Shown here one piece after another: positions 42,202 through 51,500 of a DNA stretch of 64,000 nt. This stretch comes from Gordonia prachuapensis (GTDB lineage Bacteria > Actinomycetota > Actinomycetes > Mycobacteriales > Mycobacteriaceae). The notes beneath the pieces were generated by a model, which did no database searches, was not told the origin of the DNA, and saw nothing but the letters and a program-made list of their open reading frames with translations. The position numbers and the translations under genes are program-made. The stretch lies in contig NZ_JAZDUE010000003.1 in NCBI RefSeq assembly GCF_036350515.1, positions 248,001-312,000 of the forward strand, read 5' to 3'. Within the stretch, counting starts at the first letter, position 1. Each line of letters opens with the position of its first letter.

Positions 42202-43734
42202 TCAGGCGTTGATCGTTGCCGGTTGGTTCTCGGTGACCTCGACGGCGGGCGTCCCACGACGGCGTTCCACATCGTAGGCGGCGATGTCGAAGCGCTTGGT
42301 GATTCGTCGGAAGTTGAAGGTGAAGCCCGGCCAGAGGGTGGTGATGTTGCCGTGGTGATCCTTGTACCACGAGGCGCAGCCGCCGTTCACCCACACGCTG
42401 TTGCGCAGGGTGTGCTGGATCTCGGCGTTGTACGCGCGCTGGGCGTCGAACTTCACCTCGGTGCGTGTGATTCCTTGTGCGCGAACAGTTCTGACATAGT
42501 CGACGAGATAGTTCAGCTGGGATTCGATCATGTAGACCATCGACGTGTGTCCCAGTCCGGTCGACGGTCCGATCATCAGCATCATGTTGGGGAAGCCGTT
42601 GACGAAGGATCCCTTGTAGCCCTGCATGCCGATCTCGTCCCAGACCCCCGACAGGCTGCGCTCGCCGGTGCCGACGATCTTGTCGAACACGGGGGAGTCG
42701 GTCACGTGGAATCCGGTGGCGACGACGATCACGTCGACGTCGCGGATGGTGCCGTCGATGGTGGCGATGCCCGACTCGGTGACCGATGCGATGCGGTCGG
42801 TGACGAGGTCGACGTTGCGGCGGGCGATCGCCGGATACCAGTCGTTGGAACGCAGGATCCGCTTGCAGCCGACCTGGAACGTCGGGGTCACCTTGCGGCG
42901 CAGCTCCCGGTCGCGGATCGATCGGGCGATGTTCGCCCGGCAGATCATCTCGACCGGCTTGAGTGACTTGGGGGAGTAGGTGAGACCGAACGCCGTCACC
43001 TCGTTGGCCGCGTACACGACGCCGCGCATCGCCGTCTGGAATCCGGGCACGTTCTCGAATGCCCAGTGCTCGGCCGCCGAGTACGGCCGCTCGGTGCGCG
43101 GCACGATCCACGGCGCCGTGCGCTGATAGACATCGAGACGCGCGGCCACCTTGGCGAGTTCGGGCACGAGCTGAATCGCCGAGGCGCCGGTGCCGATGAC
43201 CGCGACCCGCTTGCCGGTGAAGTCGTAGTCGTTGTCCCACCGTGCGGAGTGCACGATCTTGCCGTCGAAGTCGTCGAAACCGTCGATGTCGGGCAGGTTC
43301 GGCTCACACAGCGGGCCGACCGCGCCGACCATGATCTGCGCGCGGATCTGTTCGCGTTCCCCGTCCCGGACCACGTCGAGGTACCACCGCTGCTCGTCGT
43401 CGTGCCACTGTGCGAGTTCCACCTCGGTGCGGAAACGCGTGTGTGCACGGACGCCGCGCTCGTCGGCGACGTCGTTGATGTAGCGGTGGATCTCCGGCTG
43501 GTGGGAGTACGAGCGCGACCAGCGGGGATTGTGGGCGAATGAATAGGAGTAGAGCTGCGACGGGACGTCGCAGGCAGCTCCGGGGTAGGTGTTGTCGCGC
43601 CACGTACCGCCGAAGTCGGTGCCCCGATCCAGCACCACGAAGTCGTCGACGCCGTTCTCCTTGAGCTTGATGGCTGCGCCCAGGCCGGAGAAGCCTGCCC
43701 CGACGATGGCGATCTGTACATCGATCATTGTCAT
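42202..43734 (-). CDS. Baeyer-Villiger type flavin monooxygenase
   Basis: 510 residues. First Rossmann motif VGAGFSG (~11-17), the type I BVMO fingerprint F-x-G-x3-H-x3-W at 156-166 (FDGKIVHSARW), second Rossmann VIGTGASAIQLVPELA (~179-194). Uses FAD and NADPH to convert ketones to esters or lactones. ATG 43734 is supported by TATGGT 6 nt upstream and TTGACG 17 bp before that, so a leaderless mRNA is likely. An open frame extends 83 codons further but has no conserved sequence. It is divergent from a TetR gene whose likely operator overlaps its -35. Confidence 0.92.
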   Translation of the reverse strand: MTMIDVQIAIVGAGFSGLGAAIKLKENGVDDFVVLDRGTDFGGTWRDNTYPGAACDVPSQLYSYSFAHNPRWSRSYSHQPEIHRYINDVADERGVRAHTRFRTEVELAQWHDDEQRWYLDVVRDGEREQIRAQIMVGAVGPLCEPNLPDIDGFDDFDGKIVHSARWDNDYDFTGKRVAVIGTGASAIQLVPELAKVAARLDVYQRTAPWIVPRTERPYSAAEHWAFENVPGFQTAMRGVVYAANEVTAFGLTYSPKSLKPVEMICRANIARSIRDRELRRKVTPTFQVGCKRILRSNDWYPAIARRNVDLVTDRIASVTESGIATIDGTIRDVDVIVVATGFHVTDSPVFDKIVGTGERSLSGVWDEIGMQGYKGSFVNGFPNMMLMIGPSTGLGHTSMVYMIESQLNYLVDYVRTVRAQGITRTEVKFDAQRAYNAEIQHTLRNSVWVNGGCASWYKDHHGNITTLWPGFTFNFRRITKRFDIAAYDVERRRGTPAVEVTENQPATINA

Positions 43735-43763
43735 GGTCTCACCATAGGGTCCTACTGAATGTG

Positions 43764-43805
43764 CGTCAATAGTTTGTTGAACTTCGATCAATAACGGCCT
43801 ACCGT
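43764..43805. promoter_or_regulatory. Divergent BVMO/TetR promoters with TCAA-N7-TTGA-N7-TCAA operator
   Basis: Minus-strand promoter: TTGACG (43769-43764), 17 bp, TATGGT (43746-43741). Plus-strand promoter: TTGAAC (43777-43782), 17 bp, TACCGT (43800-43805). TCAA at 43766-43769, TTGA at 43777-43780 and TCAA at 43788-43791 alternate at 11-bp steps, so two overlapping inverted repeats cover both -35 elements. A TetR dimer here would block both genes. Confidence 0.6.
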
Positions 43806-43852
43806 GGAGTGGACCAGCAGGAACACGGCGAGAGGACACGGAGGCTGTGACG

Positions 43853-44464
43853 GTGACCCGAGGTTCCGCACCGTCCGCCAAGCGGACCCGGATGAGTCCG
43901 GAGGCACGACGGGACCAGTTCATCGAACTGGGCTTGCACATGGTGCGCGATCGGCCGCTCGAACAGGTGTCGATCGACGTCATCGCGGAGGCGGCCGGCG
44001 TCTCGCGTGCGCTGCTCTTCCACTATTTCGCGTCGAAGCAGGACTTCCACGTGGCCATCGCGCGGGCCCAGGCCGACGAGATGCTCGAATGCACCGAGCC
44101 CGACCGTGGGCTCGGTGACCCCCTCGCCATGCTGTCGGGTTCGATGTCGGCATTCGTCGACTACGTCAGCGCCAACCGCGAGGCGTACATGGCGTTCATG
44201 CGCGGCTCGTCCAGCGCCGATCCGGCGATGCGTGAGGTGTTCGACCACACTCGCTCGGTCATGGCGTCGCGCGTGCTCGAACACGCGCCCGCGCTCGGCA
44301 TCGCGATCACGCCGGTCGTCGAGATGACCGTGCACGGCTGGATCTCGTTCGTCGAGGAGACCACGATCCGGTGGCTCACCGAGCCGGTGATCGGCCGCGA
44401 CGAACTGCTGGCATTGATCACCACGTCCCTGCCCGCGCTGGCGGCGGTGGTCCAGGTCCAGTAG
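43853..44464 (+). CDS. TetR-family regulator of the BVMO/SDR genes
   Basis: 203 residues from GTG 43853, which has GGAGG 8 nt upstream; GTG 43847 is too close to it. Helix-turn-helix: VSIDVIAEAAGVSRALLFHYFASKQDFHVAI (~38-68), the TetR signature with LxxHYFxSKxxF. The C-terminal ligand domain (FMRGSSSADPAMREVFDHTR) is of the TetR_C type. It likely represses the divergent monooxygenase-dehydrogenase operon and itself. A very strong hairpin follows its stop. Confidence 0.9.
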   Translation: MTRGSAPSAKRTRMSPEARRDQFIELGLHMVRDRPLEQVSIDVIAEAAGVSRALLFHYFASKQDFHVAIARAQADEMLECTEPDRGLGDPLAMLSGSMSAFVDYVSANREAYMAFMRGSSSADPAMREVFDHTRSVMASRVLEHAPALGIAITPVVEMTVHGWISFVEETTIRWLTEPVIGRDELLALITTSLPALAAVVQVQ

Positions 44465-44475
44465 CCCCCGCAAGG

Positions 44476-44544
44476 CAGCCACCCCGGTTCTGGAACATCA
44501 CCTTGCTTTCGAAGCAAGGTGATGTTCCAGAACCGGGGTGGCTG
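44476..44544. terminator. 69-nt perfect hairpin, 33-bp stem
   Basis: Left arm 44476-44508 and right arm 44512-44544 are perfect reverse complements over 33 bases (CAGCCACCCCGG at the base, ACCTTGCTT at the tip) around a 3-nt loop TCG. It starts 11 bp after the TetR stop and ends 38 bp before the convergent kgd stop, so it may end both transcripts. There is no T-run. The stem is two to three times longer than a usual terminator and has no mismatch. Confidence 0.9.
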
Positions 44545-44582
44545 TGGCCGACGCGACCGTGAGCGTCGGTCAACCGATCAGA

Positions 44583-47500
44583 TCACGAGAAGCACTCGTC
44601 GAGGATCTCCTGCTGCTCCACGGCATGGACCTTGCTCGAACCCGACGACGGCGCCGACATGGCCCGCCGCGAGATGCGCTTCAACCCGCTGAGCACGTCC
44701 GGCAGCACCTCGGGCAACCACAGGCCGAGGAACGGCCACGGACCCTGGTTGGCCGGCTCCTCCTGGACCCAGCGGAAGTCCTCGGCGTTGGCGTACTGCT
44801 CCAACGTGTTGCGCAGACGACGGTGCGGAACCGGGTAGAGCTGTTCGATGCGGACGACGGCGACGTCGTCGCGCTTCTCCTTGTCGCGGCGAGCAGCCAG
44901 CTCGTAGTAGAGCTTGCCGCTCACCAGCAACACCCGCTTGACCTTGCTGCGGTCGCCACCGGCGACGAACTTCGGGTCGTCGATCACCGAACGGAACTTG
45001 TCGTCGGTGAACTCCTCGACCGGTGAGACCGCTCTCTTGTTGCGTAGCATCGACTTCGGGGTGAACACCACCAGTGGGCGGCTGATGCCGTCGAGCACGT
45101 GGCGGCGAAGCAGGTGGAAGTAGCTCGCCGGGGTGGACGGCAATGCGACGGTCATCGACCCCTCCGCGCACAACTGCAGGAAGCGCTCGATACGACCCGA
45201 CGTGTGGTCGGGTCCCTGACCCTCGTGCCCGTGCGGGAGCAGCAGGACCACGTCGGAGAGCTGACCCCACTTGGCCTCACCCGACGAGATGAACTCGTCG
45301 ATGATGGACTGCGCGCCGTTGACGAAGTCGCCGAACTGGGCCTCCCACATCACCAGCGCATCCGGGTTGCCGACCGAGTAGCCGTACTCGAAACCGACCA
45401 CCGCGAACTCCGACAGCGGTGAGTCGTAGGCCATGAACCGGCCGTCGGCACCCTCACCGGACACCGTCTTGAGGTGATTGAGCGGGGTGTACTCCGAACC
45501 GCTGGTGCGGTCGATGAGCACCGAGTGCCGCTGGGTGAACGTGCCGCGACGCGAATCCTGGCCGGACAGGCGAACCGTACGGCCCTCGAGGACGAGCGAA
45601 CCGAATGCGAGCAGTTCGGCGAACGCCCAGTCCACGTTCCCGTGGCGCGACATCTCGTGGCGGCGTTCCAGAATCGGCTTCACACGCGGATGCGGATCGA
45701 ACCCGTCCGGGGTGTGGTAGAACGCGTCGCCGATCGCCTCGAGGACCTCCTTGTCGACCGCGGTCACCAGCTTGGTCGGCAGCGTCTGGTCCGACTCGAC
45801 CGACGGACTCGGCTCGGCGTGGTACTTCTCGAGTTCCTTGACCTCGTTGAACACCCGTTCCAGCTGGCCCTGGTAGTCGCGCAGGGCGTCTTCGGCTTCC
45901 TTGGTCGAGATGTCACCGCGGCCGATCAGGGCTTCGGTGTAGCTCTTGCGGACGCCGCGCTTGGTGTCGATCACGTCGTACATCGCCGGCTGGGTCATCG
46001 ACGGGTCGTCGCCCTCGTTGTGACCGCGGCGGCGGAAGCACACGAGGTCGATGACGACGTCCTTGCCGAACGCCTGCCGATAGTCGACGGCCATCTTCGC
46101 GACCCACACACACGCCTCGGGATCGTCGCCGTTCACGTGGAAGATCGGCGCACCGATCATCTTCGCGACGTCGGTGCAGTACTCCGTGGACCGCGAGTGC
46201 TCGGGTGCGGTGGTGAAGCCGACCTGGTTGTTGACGACGATGTGGATGGTGCCGCCGGTGCGATAGCCGGGCAGCATCGCCATGTTCAGCGTCTCCGCGA
46301 CGACGCCCTGACCGGCGAAGGCCGCGTCGCCGTGCAGCATCAGCGGCAGCACCGAGAACTGGTCGTCGTCGTCGAGCTGATCCTGCTTGGCGCGGACCAG
46401 ACCCTCGAGCACCGGGTCGACGGCCTCGAGGTGGCTCGGGTTGGCGGTCAGCGAGACGTTGATCTCGTTGTCGCCGAACATCTGGTAGTACTTGCCCTCG
46501 GCGCCGAGGTGGTACTTCACGTCGCCGGAGCCGTGCGCCTGCGACGGGTTCAGGTTGCCCTCGAACTCGGTGAAGATCTTGGAGTACGGCTTGCCGACGA
46601 TGTTGGCGAGCACATTGAGACGCCCGCGGTGCGGCATGCCGATGACGACCTCGTTGAGGCTGTGCTCGGCGCCCTGGTCGATGACGGCGTCCATCATCGG
46701 GATCACCGACTCCGCGCCCTCGAGCGAGAAGCGCTTCTGCCCGACGTACTTGGTCTGCAGGAACGTCTCGAACGCCTCGGCCGCGTTCAGCTTCGACAGG
46801 ATGTACTTCTGTTCGGCCACAGGGGGTTTGACGTGCTTGATCTCCACCCGGTCCTGCACCCAGCGCTGCTGTTCGGGTTCGAGGATGTGGGTGTACTCGA
46901 CGCCGACGTGGCGGCAGTACGCGTCGCGCAGGATCGAGAGCACGTCGCGCAGCTTCATCTTCTCCTGGCCGTGGAAGCCACCGACCTTGAAGCTCCGGTC
47001 GAGGTCCCACAGGGTCAGGCCGTAGGTCAACACGTCGAGGTCGGGGTGGCTCGCCCGGGCGTCGCTGTCCATCATCAGCGGATCGATGTCCGCCATCAGG
47101 TGTCCGCGATTGCGGTATGCCGCAATGAGTTCCAGAACCCGGGTGCTCTTGTCGACGAGGCCCGCGGGGATGTCGCGACGCCAGCGGACCGGCTCGTACG
47201 GGATGTGGAACGCCGTGAAGACCTCGTCGTAGAAGGCGTCGTCGAGCAGCAGCTGATGAATCGTGCGCAGGAAGTCACCCGATTCCGCACCCTGGATGAT
47301 GCGGTGGTCATAGGTAGACGTCAGCGTCATCAGCTTGCCGACACCGAGGTCGGCGATCTGCTCGTCGCTCGCACCCTGGAACTCTGCGGGGTACTCCATC
47401 GCGCCGGCGCCGATGATGGCGCCCTGGCCCTTCATCAGGCGCGGCACGGAGTGCACGGTGCCGATGGTGCCCGGGTTGGTCAGCGAGATGGTGGTGCCGG

Positions 47501-48374
47501 CGAAGTCCTCGGCGGTGAGCTTGCCGTCGCGGGCCCGGCGGACGATGTCCTGATAGGCGGTGTAGAACTCGGCGAAGCCCATCTTCTCGCACTCCTTGAT
47601 GGCCGCGACCACCAGAGTGCGATTTCCGTCCTTGCCGACCAGGTCGATGGCCAGGCCGAGGTTGGTGTGAGCGGGGGTGACGGCGTTCGGCTTGCCGTCG
47701 ACCTCGGCGAAGTGCCGGTTCATGTTCGGGAACGCCTTGATCGCCTGGACGATGGCGTAGCCGAGGATGTGGGTGAAGCTGATCTTGCCACCGCGGGTGC
47801 GGGCGAGGTGATTGTTGATGACGATGCGGTTGTCGATCATCAGCTTCGCCGGAACCGCGCGCACGCTGGTCGCGGTGGGGATCTCCAGCGACGCCGACAT
47901 GTTCTTCGCGATCGCGGCAGCCGGTCCCCGCAGCACCTTGTTCTCGTCCTCGCTGGGCGACGACGCGGCGGACTTGGCCGGTTCCTTGGACTTCTGCGAG
48001 CGTGCCGAGCCGTCGCGGCTGGCGGTGCTCTGACCCGAGGCCGCCTTGGTGGCGGTGGATTCCTTGGCCGGCCCGGACTTGCGGGCCGCAGCCTTCGTCG
48101 GCTGCTGGTCGAGGGTGACCTGCTTGGTGGACTTCGGCTTCTCGGAGGGCGTTGTCGCGCCGGTGGAGGTGGTGGACGGGGTCGAGGCGGGTGTGCTCGG
48201 CTTCTCTGCGGCGGGGGCCGCGGCGGTCGCCGGCGAGCCGTTCGAACTCGGGTCGTAGTCGGCCAGGAAGTCGTGCCAACTGGGATCGACCGACTTCGGG
48301 TCCTTCTTGTATTGCTGGTACATCTCCTCTACCAGCCACGCATTTTGTCCGAAGTCTGAAATCGAACTGCTCAC
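44583..48374 (-). CDS. kgd: Multifunctional 2-oxoglutarate decarboxylase/dehydrogenase E1-E2 (Kgd/SucA-type)
   Basis: 1263 residues from GTG 48374; an ATG 6 codons upstream is possible. N-terminal FGQNAWLVEEMYQQYKKDPKSVDPSWHDFL, a Ser/Thr/Ala/Lys-rich linker (~45-125), an E2-type catalytic domain (~130-370) with LTSTYDHRIIQGAESGDFLR (DHR of acyltransferases), then the thiamin E1 domain with GMPHRGRLNVLANI, HGDAAFAGQGVVAETLNMA and RRRGHNEGDDPSMTQP. Actinobacterial Kgd unites E1 and E2 of the 2-oxoglutarate dehydrogenase complex and also releases succinate semialdehyde or forms 2-hydroxy-3-oxoadipate. No lipoyl domain is present, as usual. Confidence 0.95.
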   Translation of the reverse strand: MSSSISDFGQNAWLVEEMYQQYKKDPKSVDPSWHDFLADYDPSSNGSPATAAAPAAEKPSTPASTPSTTSTGATTPSEKPKSTKQVTLDQQPTKAAARKSGPAKESTATKAASGQSTASRDGSARSQKSKEPAKSAASSPSEDENKVLRGPAAAIAKNMSASLEIPTATSVRAVPAKLMIDNRIVINNHLARTRGGKISFTHILGYAIVQAIKAFPNMNRHFAEVDGKPNAVTPAHTNLGLAIDLVGKDGNRTLVVAAIKECEKMGFAEFYTAYQDIVRRARDGKLTAEDFAGTTISLTNPGTIGTVHSVPRLMKGQGAIIGAGAMEYPAEFQGASDEQIADLGVGKLMTLTSTYDHRIIQGAESGDFLRTIHQLLLDDAFYDEVFTAFHIPYEPVRWRRDIPAGLVDKSTRVLELIAAYRNRGHLMADIDPLMMDSDARASHPDLDVLTYGLTLWDLDRSFKVGGFHGQEKMKLRDVLSILRDAYCRHVGVEYTHILEPEQQRWVQDRVEIKHVKPPVAEQKYILSKLNAAEAFETFLQTKYVGQKRFSLEGAESVIPMMDAVIDQGAEHSLNEVVIGMPHRGRLNVLANIVGKPYSKIFTEFEGNLNPSQAHGSGDVKYHLGAEGKYYQMFGDNEINVSLTANPSHLEAVDPVLEGLVRAKQDQLDDDDQFSVLPLMLHGDAAFAGQGVVAETLNMAMLPGYRTGGTIHIVVNNQVGFTTAPEHSRSTEYCTDVAKMIGAPIFHVNGDDPEACVWVAKMAVDYRQAFGKDVVIDLVCFRRRGHNEGDDPSMTQPAMYDVIDTKRGVRKSYTEALIGRGDISTKEAEDALRDYQGQLERVFNEVKELEKYHAEPSPSVESDQTLPTKLVTAVDKEVLEAIGDAFYHTPDGFDPHPRVKPILERRHEMSRHGNVDWAFAELLAFGSLVLEGRTVRLSGQDSRRGTFTQRHSVLIDRTSGSEYTPLNHLKTVSGEGADGRFMAYDSPLSEFAVVGFEYGYSVGNPDALVMWEAQFGDFVNGAQSIIDEFISSGEAKWGQLSDVVLLLPHGHEGQGPDHTSGRIERFLQLCAEGSMTVALPSTPASYFHLLRRHVLDGISRPLVVFTPKSMLRNKRAVSPVEEFTDDKFRSVIDDPKFVAGGDRSKVKRVLLVSGKLYYELAARRDKEKRDDVAVVRIEQLYPVPHRRLRNTLEQYANAEDFRWVQEEPANQGPWPFLGLWLPEVLPDVLSGLKRISRRAMSAPSSGSSKVHAVEQQEILDECFS

Positions 48375-48512
48375 AGCTCTAACTCGCCTCAATTCCCTCT
48401 GGTGTCGGGTCGCTTGTCACCATGTAGGTCCCTTGTGAAGACTATCGGTGAACCACCTGCCGATGGTACGCGTGCCGAGTTGGCCGTGTGCGTCTGACCT
48501 CACCGAACAGCC

Positions 48513-51500
48513 TCATCTGAGGCGCATGTCACCGGCGGTGGCGATACCGTCAGCGTCGGGCGCGACACCGGCATCCCAGAACGCGCGGTACCTCTTACCC
48601 AACGCGAGCAACTCGCGGTGTGTTCCCAGCTCGACTATTCGCCCGTCGTCGACGACCGCGATCACGTCCGCCCGTGCCGCGGTGGCCAGCCGGTGCGCCA
48701 CGATCACCGACGTCCGGCGGTGGGTGAGTGCCTCGCCGGCGGCCAGGACGAGGGCCTCCGTGGCCTGGTCGAGTGTCGCGGTCGCCTCGTCGAGCAGCAG
48801 CAGGTCGGGCCGGACCAGTTCGGCGCGGGCCAGAGCGATGAGCTGGCGCTGGCCGGATGACAGGCCCTGGCCGCGTTCGCCGATCGGGTGATTCATCCCG
48901 CCGGGCAGCTCGGCGATCATCGTCGCGGCGCCCACTGCGGCGGCGGCCGCGGCGATCTCGGTGCGATCGGCGCCGGGGCGGCCGTAGGCGATGTTGTCGG
49001 CGACGGTGCCGGTGAACAGGTGGGGTTCCTGGGGTACCACGCCGATGCGGGCGCGGTACTGCTCGAGTGGATGGTCCCGGATGTCGGCGCCGTCCATCCG
49101 GACCGAGCCGGAGGTCGGATCGTAGTAGCGGGCGAGCAGCTTGACGATGGTGGACTTCCCGGCGCCGGTCCTGCCGACGAGCGCCAGCGACGTGCCCGGC
49201 GGAATCGTCAGATCCACCTCGGTGAGTGCGTCCCGGTGGGCGCCCGAGTAGCGGAAGGTCACGTCGTCGAGTTGCGCGCATCCGTCGAAACCGTCTGCCG
49301 GGACCGGGATCTGCCGGTCACGGTCGGCCAGGGAACTCCGGGTGCGGATGAGGTCGCCGATGCGTCGTAGGCCCACCGCCGCCTGCTGATACCCGTCGAA
49401 CACCTGCGAGAGCTGTTGGACCGGCCCGAACAGCATCGACAGGTAGAGGACGAAGGCGACGAGCGTGCCCGCCGACAGCGAGCCCTGGGTGATCTGGTGC
49501 GCACCGACGGCGATCGCGACCGCGGTCGCGATGTCGGACATGAAGGTGATGAACGGGAAGTAGATCGATATCGCCTTCTGCGAGACCATCCGCGCGGCCA
49601 CCCAATCGTGGGTGCGGCGGGTGAAGCGATCCGTCGCCGCAGGGATGTGGCGGTAGGTCTGCGTGGTCTTGATGCCGGCGATGTTCTCCTGGAAATCGGC
49701 GTTGACGACGCTGACGAGCTCACGCGATCGGGTGTAGGCGACCGAGGAGATGCGTCGGAAGACGATGGTGGCCGCGATGAGGACCGGTAGCACCGGCAGG
49801 ATCAGGGCACCGAGCAGCGGGTCGGTGAGAACCAGGGCGATCGTGACCCCGACCAGCGTGAGCGCGGCGACGACGGCCGTCGACAACCCGGTCTGCATGA
49901 ACGTCGACAACGCGTCGACGTCGGTGGTCATCCGGGTCATGATGCGACCGGACAGTTCCCGCTCGTAGTAGTCCAGGCCGAGGCGTTGCAGGTGCGCGTA
50001 GCTGCGGACGCGCAGTCCGAACAGCACACGTTCGCCGGCGCGGGTCGAGGTCATCGTCATCGCCGACGATGCGACCCACCCGACGGCGACGAGCACGATC
50101 CCGAGGCCGGTCGCCCACCACAGCGTCGACTCGTCGGCCTGGGTCGCCGCGTCGATCACCGCGCGGGCGAGCGACGGGAAGGCCAGCCCGATCAGGGTGT
50201 CGACGGCGATGGTGGCGATCGCGGCGGCGAGCAGCCACCGCACCGGCCGCAGCAGTCGTCGGAGCGAGAACTGCCGGCTCTCCGCGCGGACCTCGTCGAC
50301 GTCGACGGAGGGCTGCTCGTCGGCCGGGGGAAGTGCGTCGACCGCCGCGGTCAGCTCGGGGGTCGCCGGCATCGATCCGAGCGCGCCGCCGATCCCGCTG
50401 CCGCCTTTCGGGCCGCCGCCACCCGGGCCGGTGGTCGGGACGGCCGGGCGGCGAATCGCCGGCCTCTCCACCGATATCGACGGCGGGGTCGACTCGGCCG
50501 AGCCGCTCGGCCACAGCTCGTCGAGGTCGGGGGAAGAGAGGGCGGGGGACGGGGGGAGTTCGGCGATGACGTCGCGTCCCACCTGTTCCGGGTCGGCCGA
50601 TGCCATCAATGCGCGGAACAGTTCGCAGCGGCGATCGAGTTCGGCGACGGTCCCGATGTCGACGATGCGGCCCCCGTCGAGTACCGCGACCCGGTCTGCC
50701 AGGGCGAGGGTGGATCTGCGGTGGGCGAGGAGCAGCATCGTCCGGTGTTCGTCGCGCAGTGAGCGCAGGATCTGCGCCTCGGTCGTCGCGTCCACCGCCG
50801 AGGTCGCATCGTCGAGGACGAGGATGCGCGACTCCGCATAGAGCGCCCGCGCGAGCGCGACCCGCTGTCGTTGGCCGCCGGAGAGGGTGAGCCCACGCTC
50901 GCCGACGACGGTGTCGAATCCGTCCGGCAGGGCCTCGATGAACTCGAGTGCATCGGCGCGGCGGGCGGCGGACACCAGTCGCGGTTCGGGTTCTCCGGTC
51001 GCAGCCGTCTCGGACGGTCCGAGCAGGATGTTGGCCGCGATCGTGTCGGAGTAGAGGAAGGGTTCGTCGAAGACCACCGACACGGCACCGTGCAGGGCAT
51101 CGGGCGCGAGTTCGTCGACGGGATGCGCGCGGTCGGCGGCGATGAGCTCGACAACGCCGGTGTCCGTGCGGTAGTAGCGTCCCGCCAGGTCGGCGAGGGT
51201 GGACTTCCCCGAACCCGGACGTCCCACCACCGCAACGCATTCCCCGGGCTCGACGGTGAGGTCGACGCCGGTCAGTACAGGTCGGTCGCCGAATCCGAAA
51301 CCGACGTCGCGCAGTCGCAGGCCGAGCGGGCCGTCGGGCACCGTCGCGGTGTTGGATGCGGTCGGGTCACGCGGCTCGTCGATGACGTCGTACACCCGGT
51401 CGACCGCTGCGCGCGCGAGCTGGGCACTGACCACGAGGTTGGTGAGCAGCCGCGCCAGGGCGGTCATCGATGCGATGTACGTGGCGAACGCGAGGAAGGT

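Noticed and set aside
44371..44562. A small plus-strand gene spanning the long hairpin
   Set aside because: Its frame runs out of the TetR gene into the inverted repeat and has no ribosome binding site or conserved content.
45474..48359. A 961-codon open frame on the plus strand opposite kgd
   Set aside because: An antisense shadow of the high-G+C third codon positions of kgd. It has no recognisable domain and no promoter, and kgd is unambiguous.
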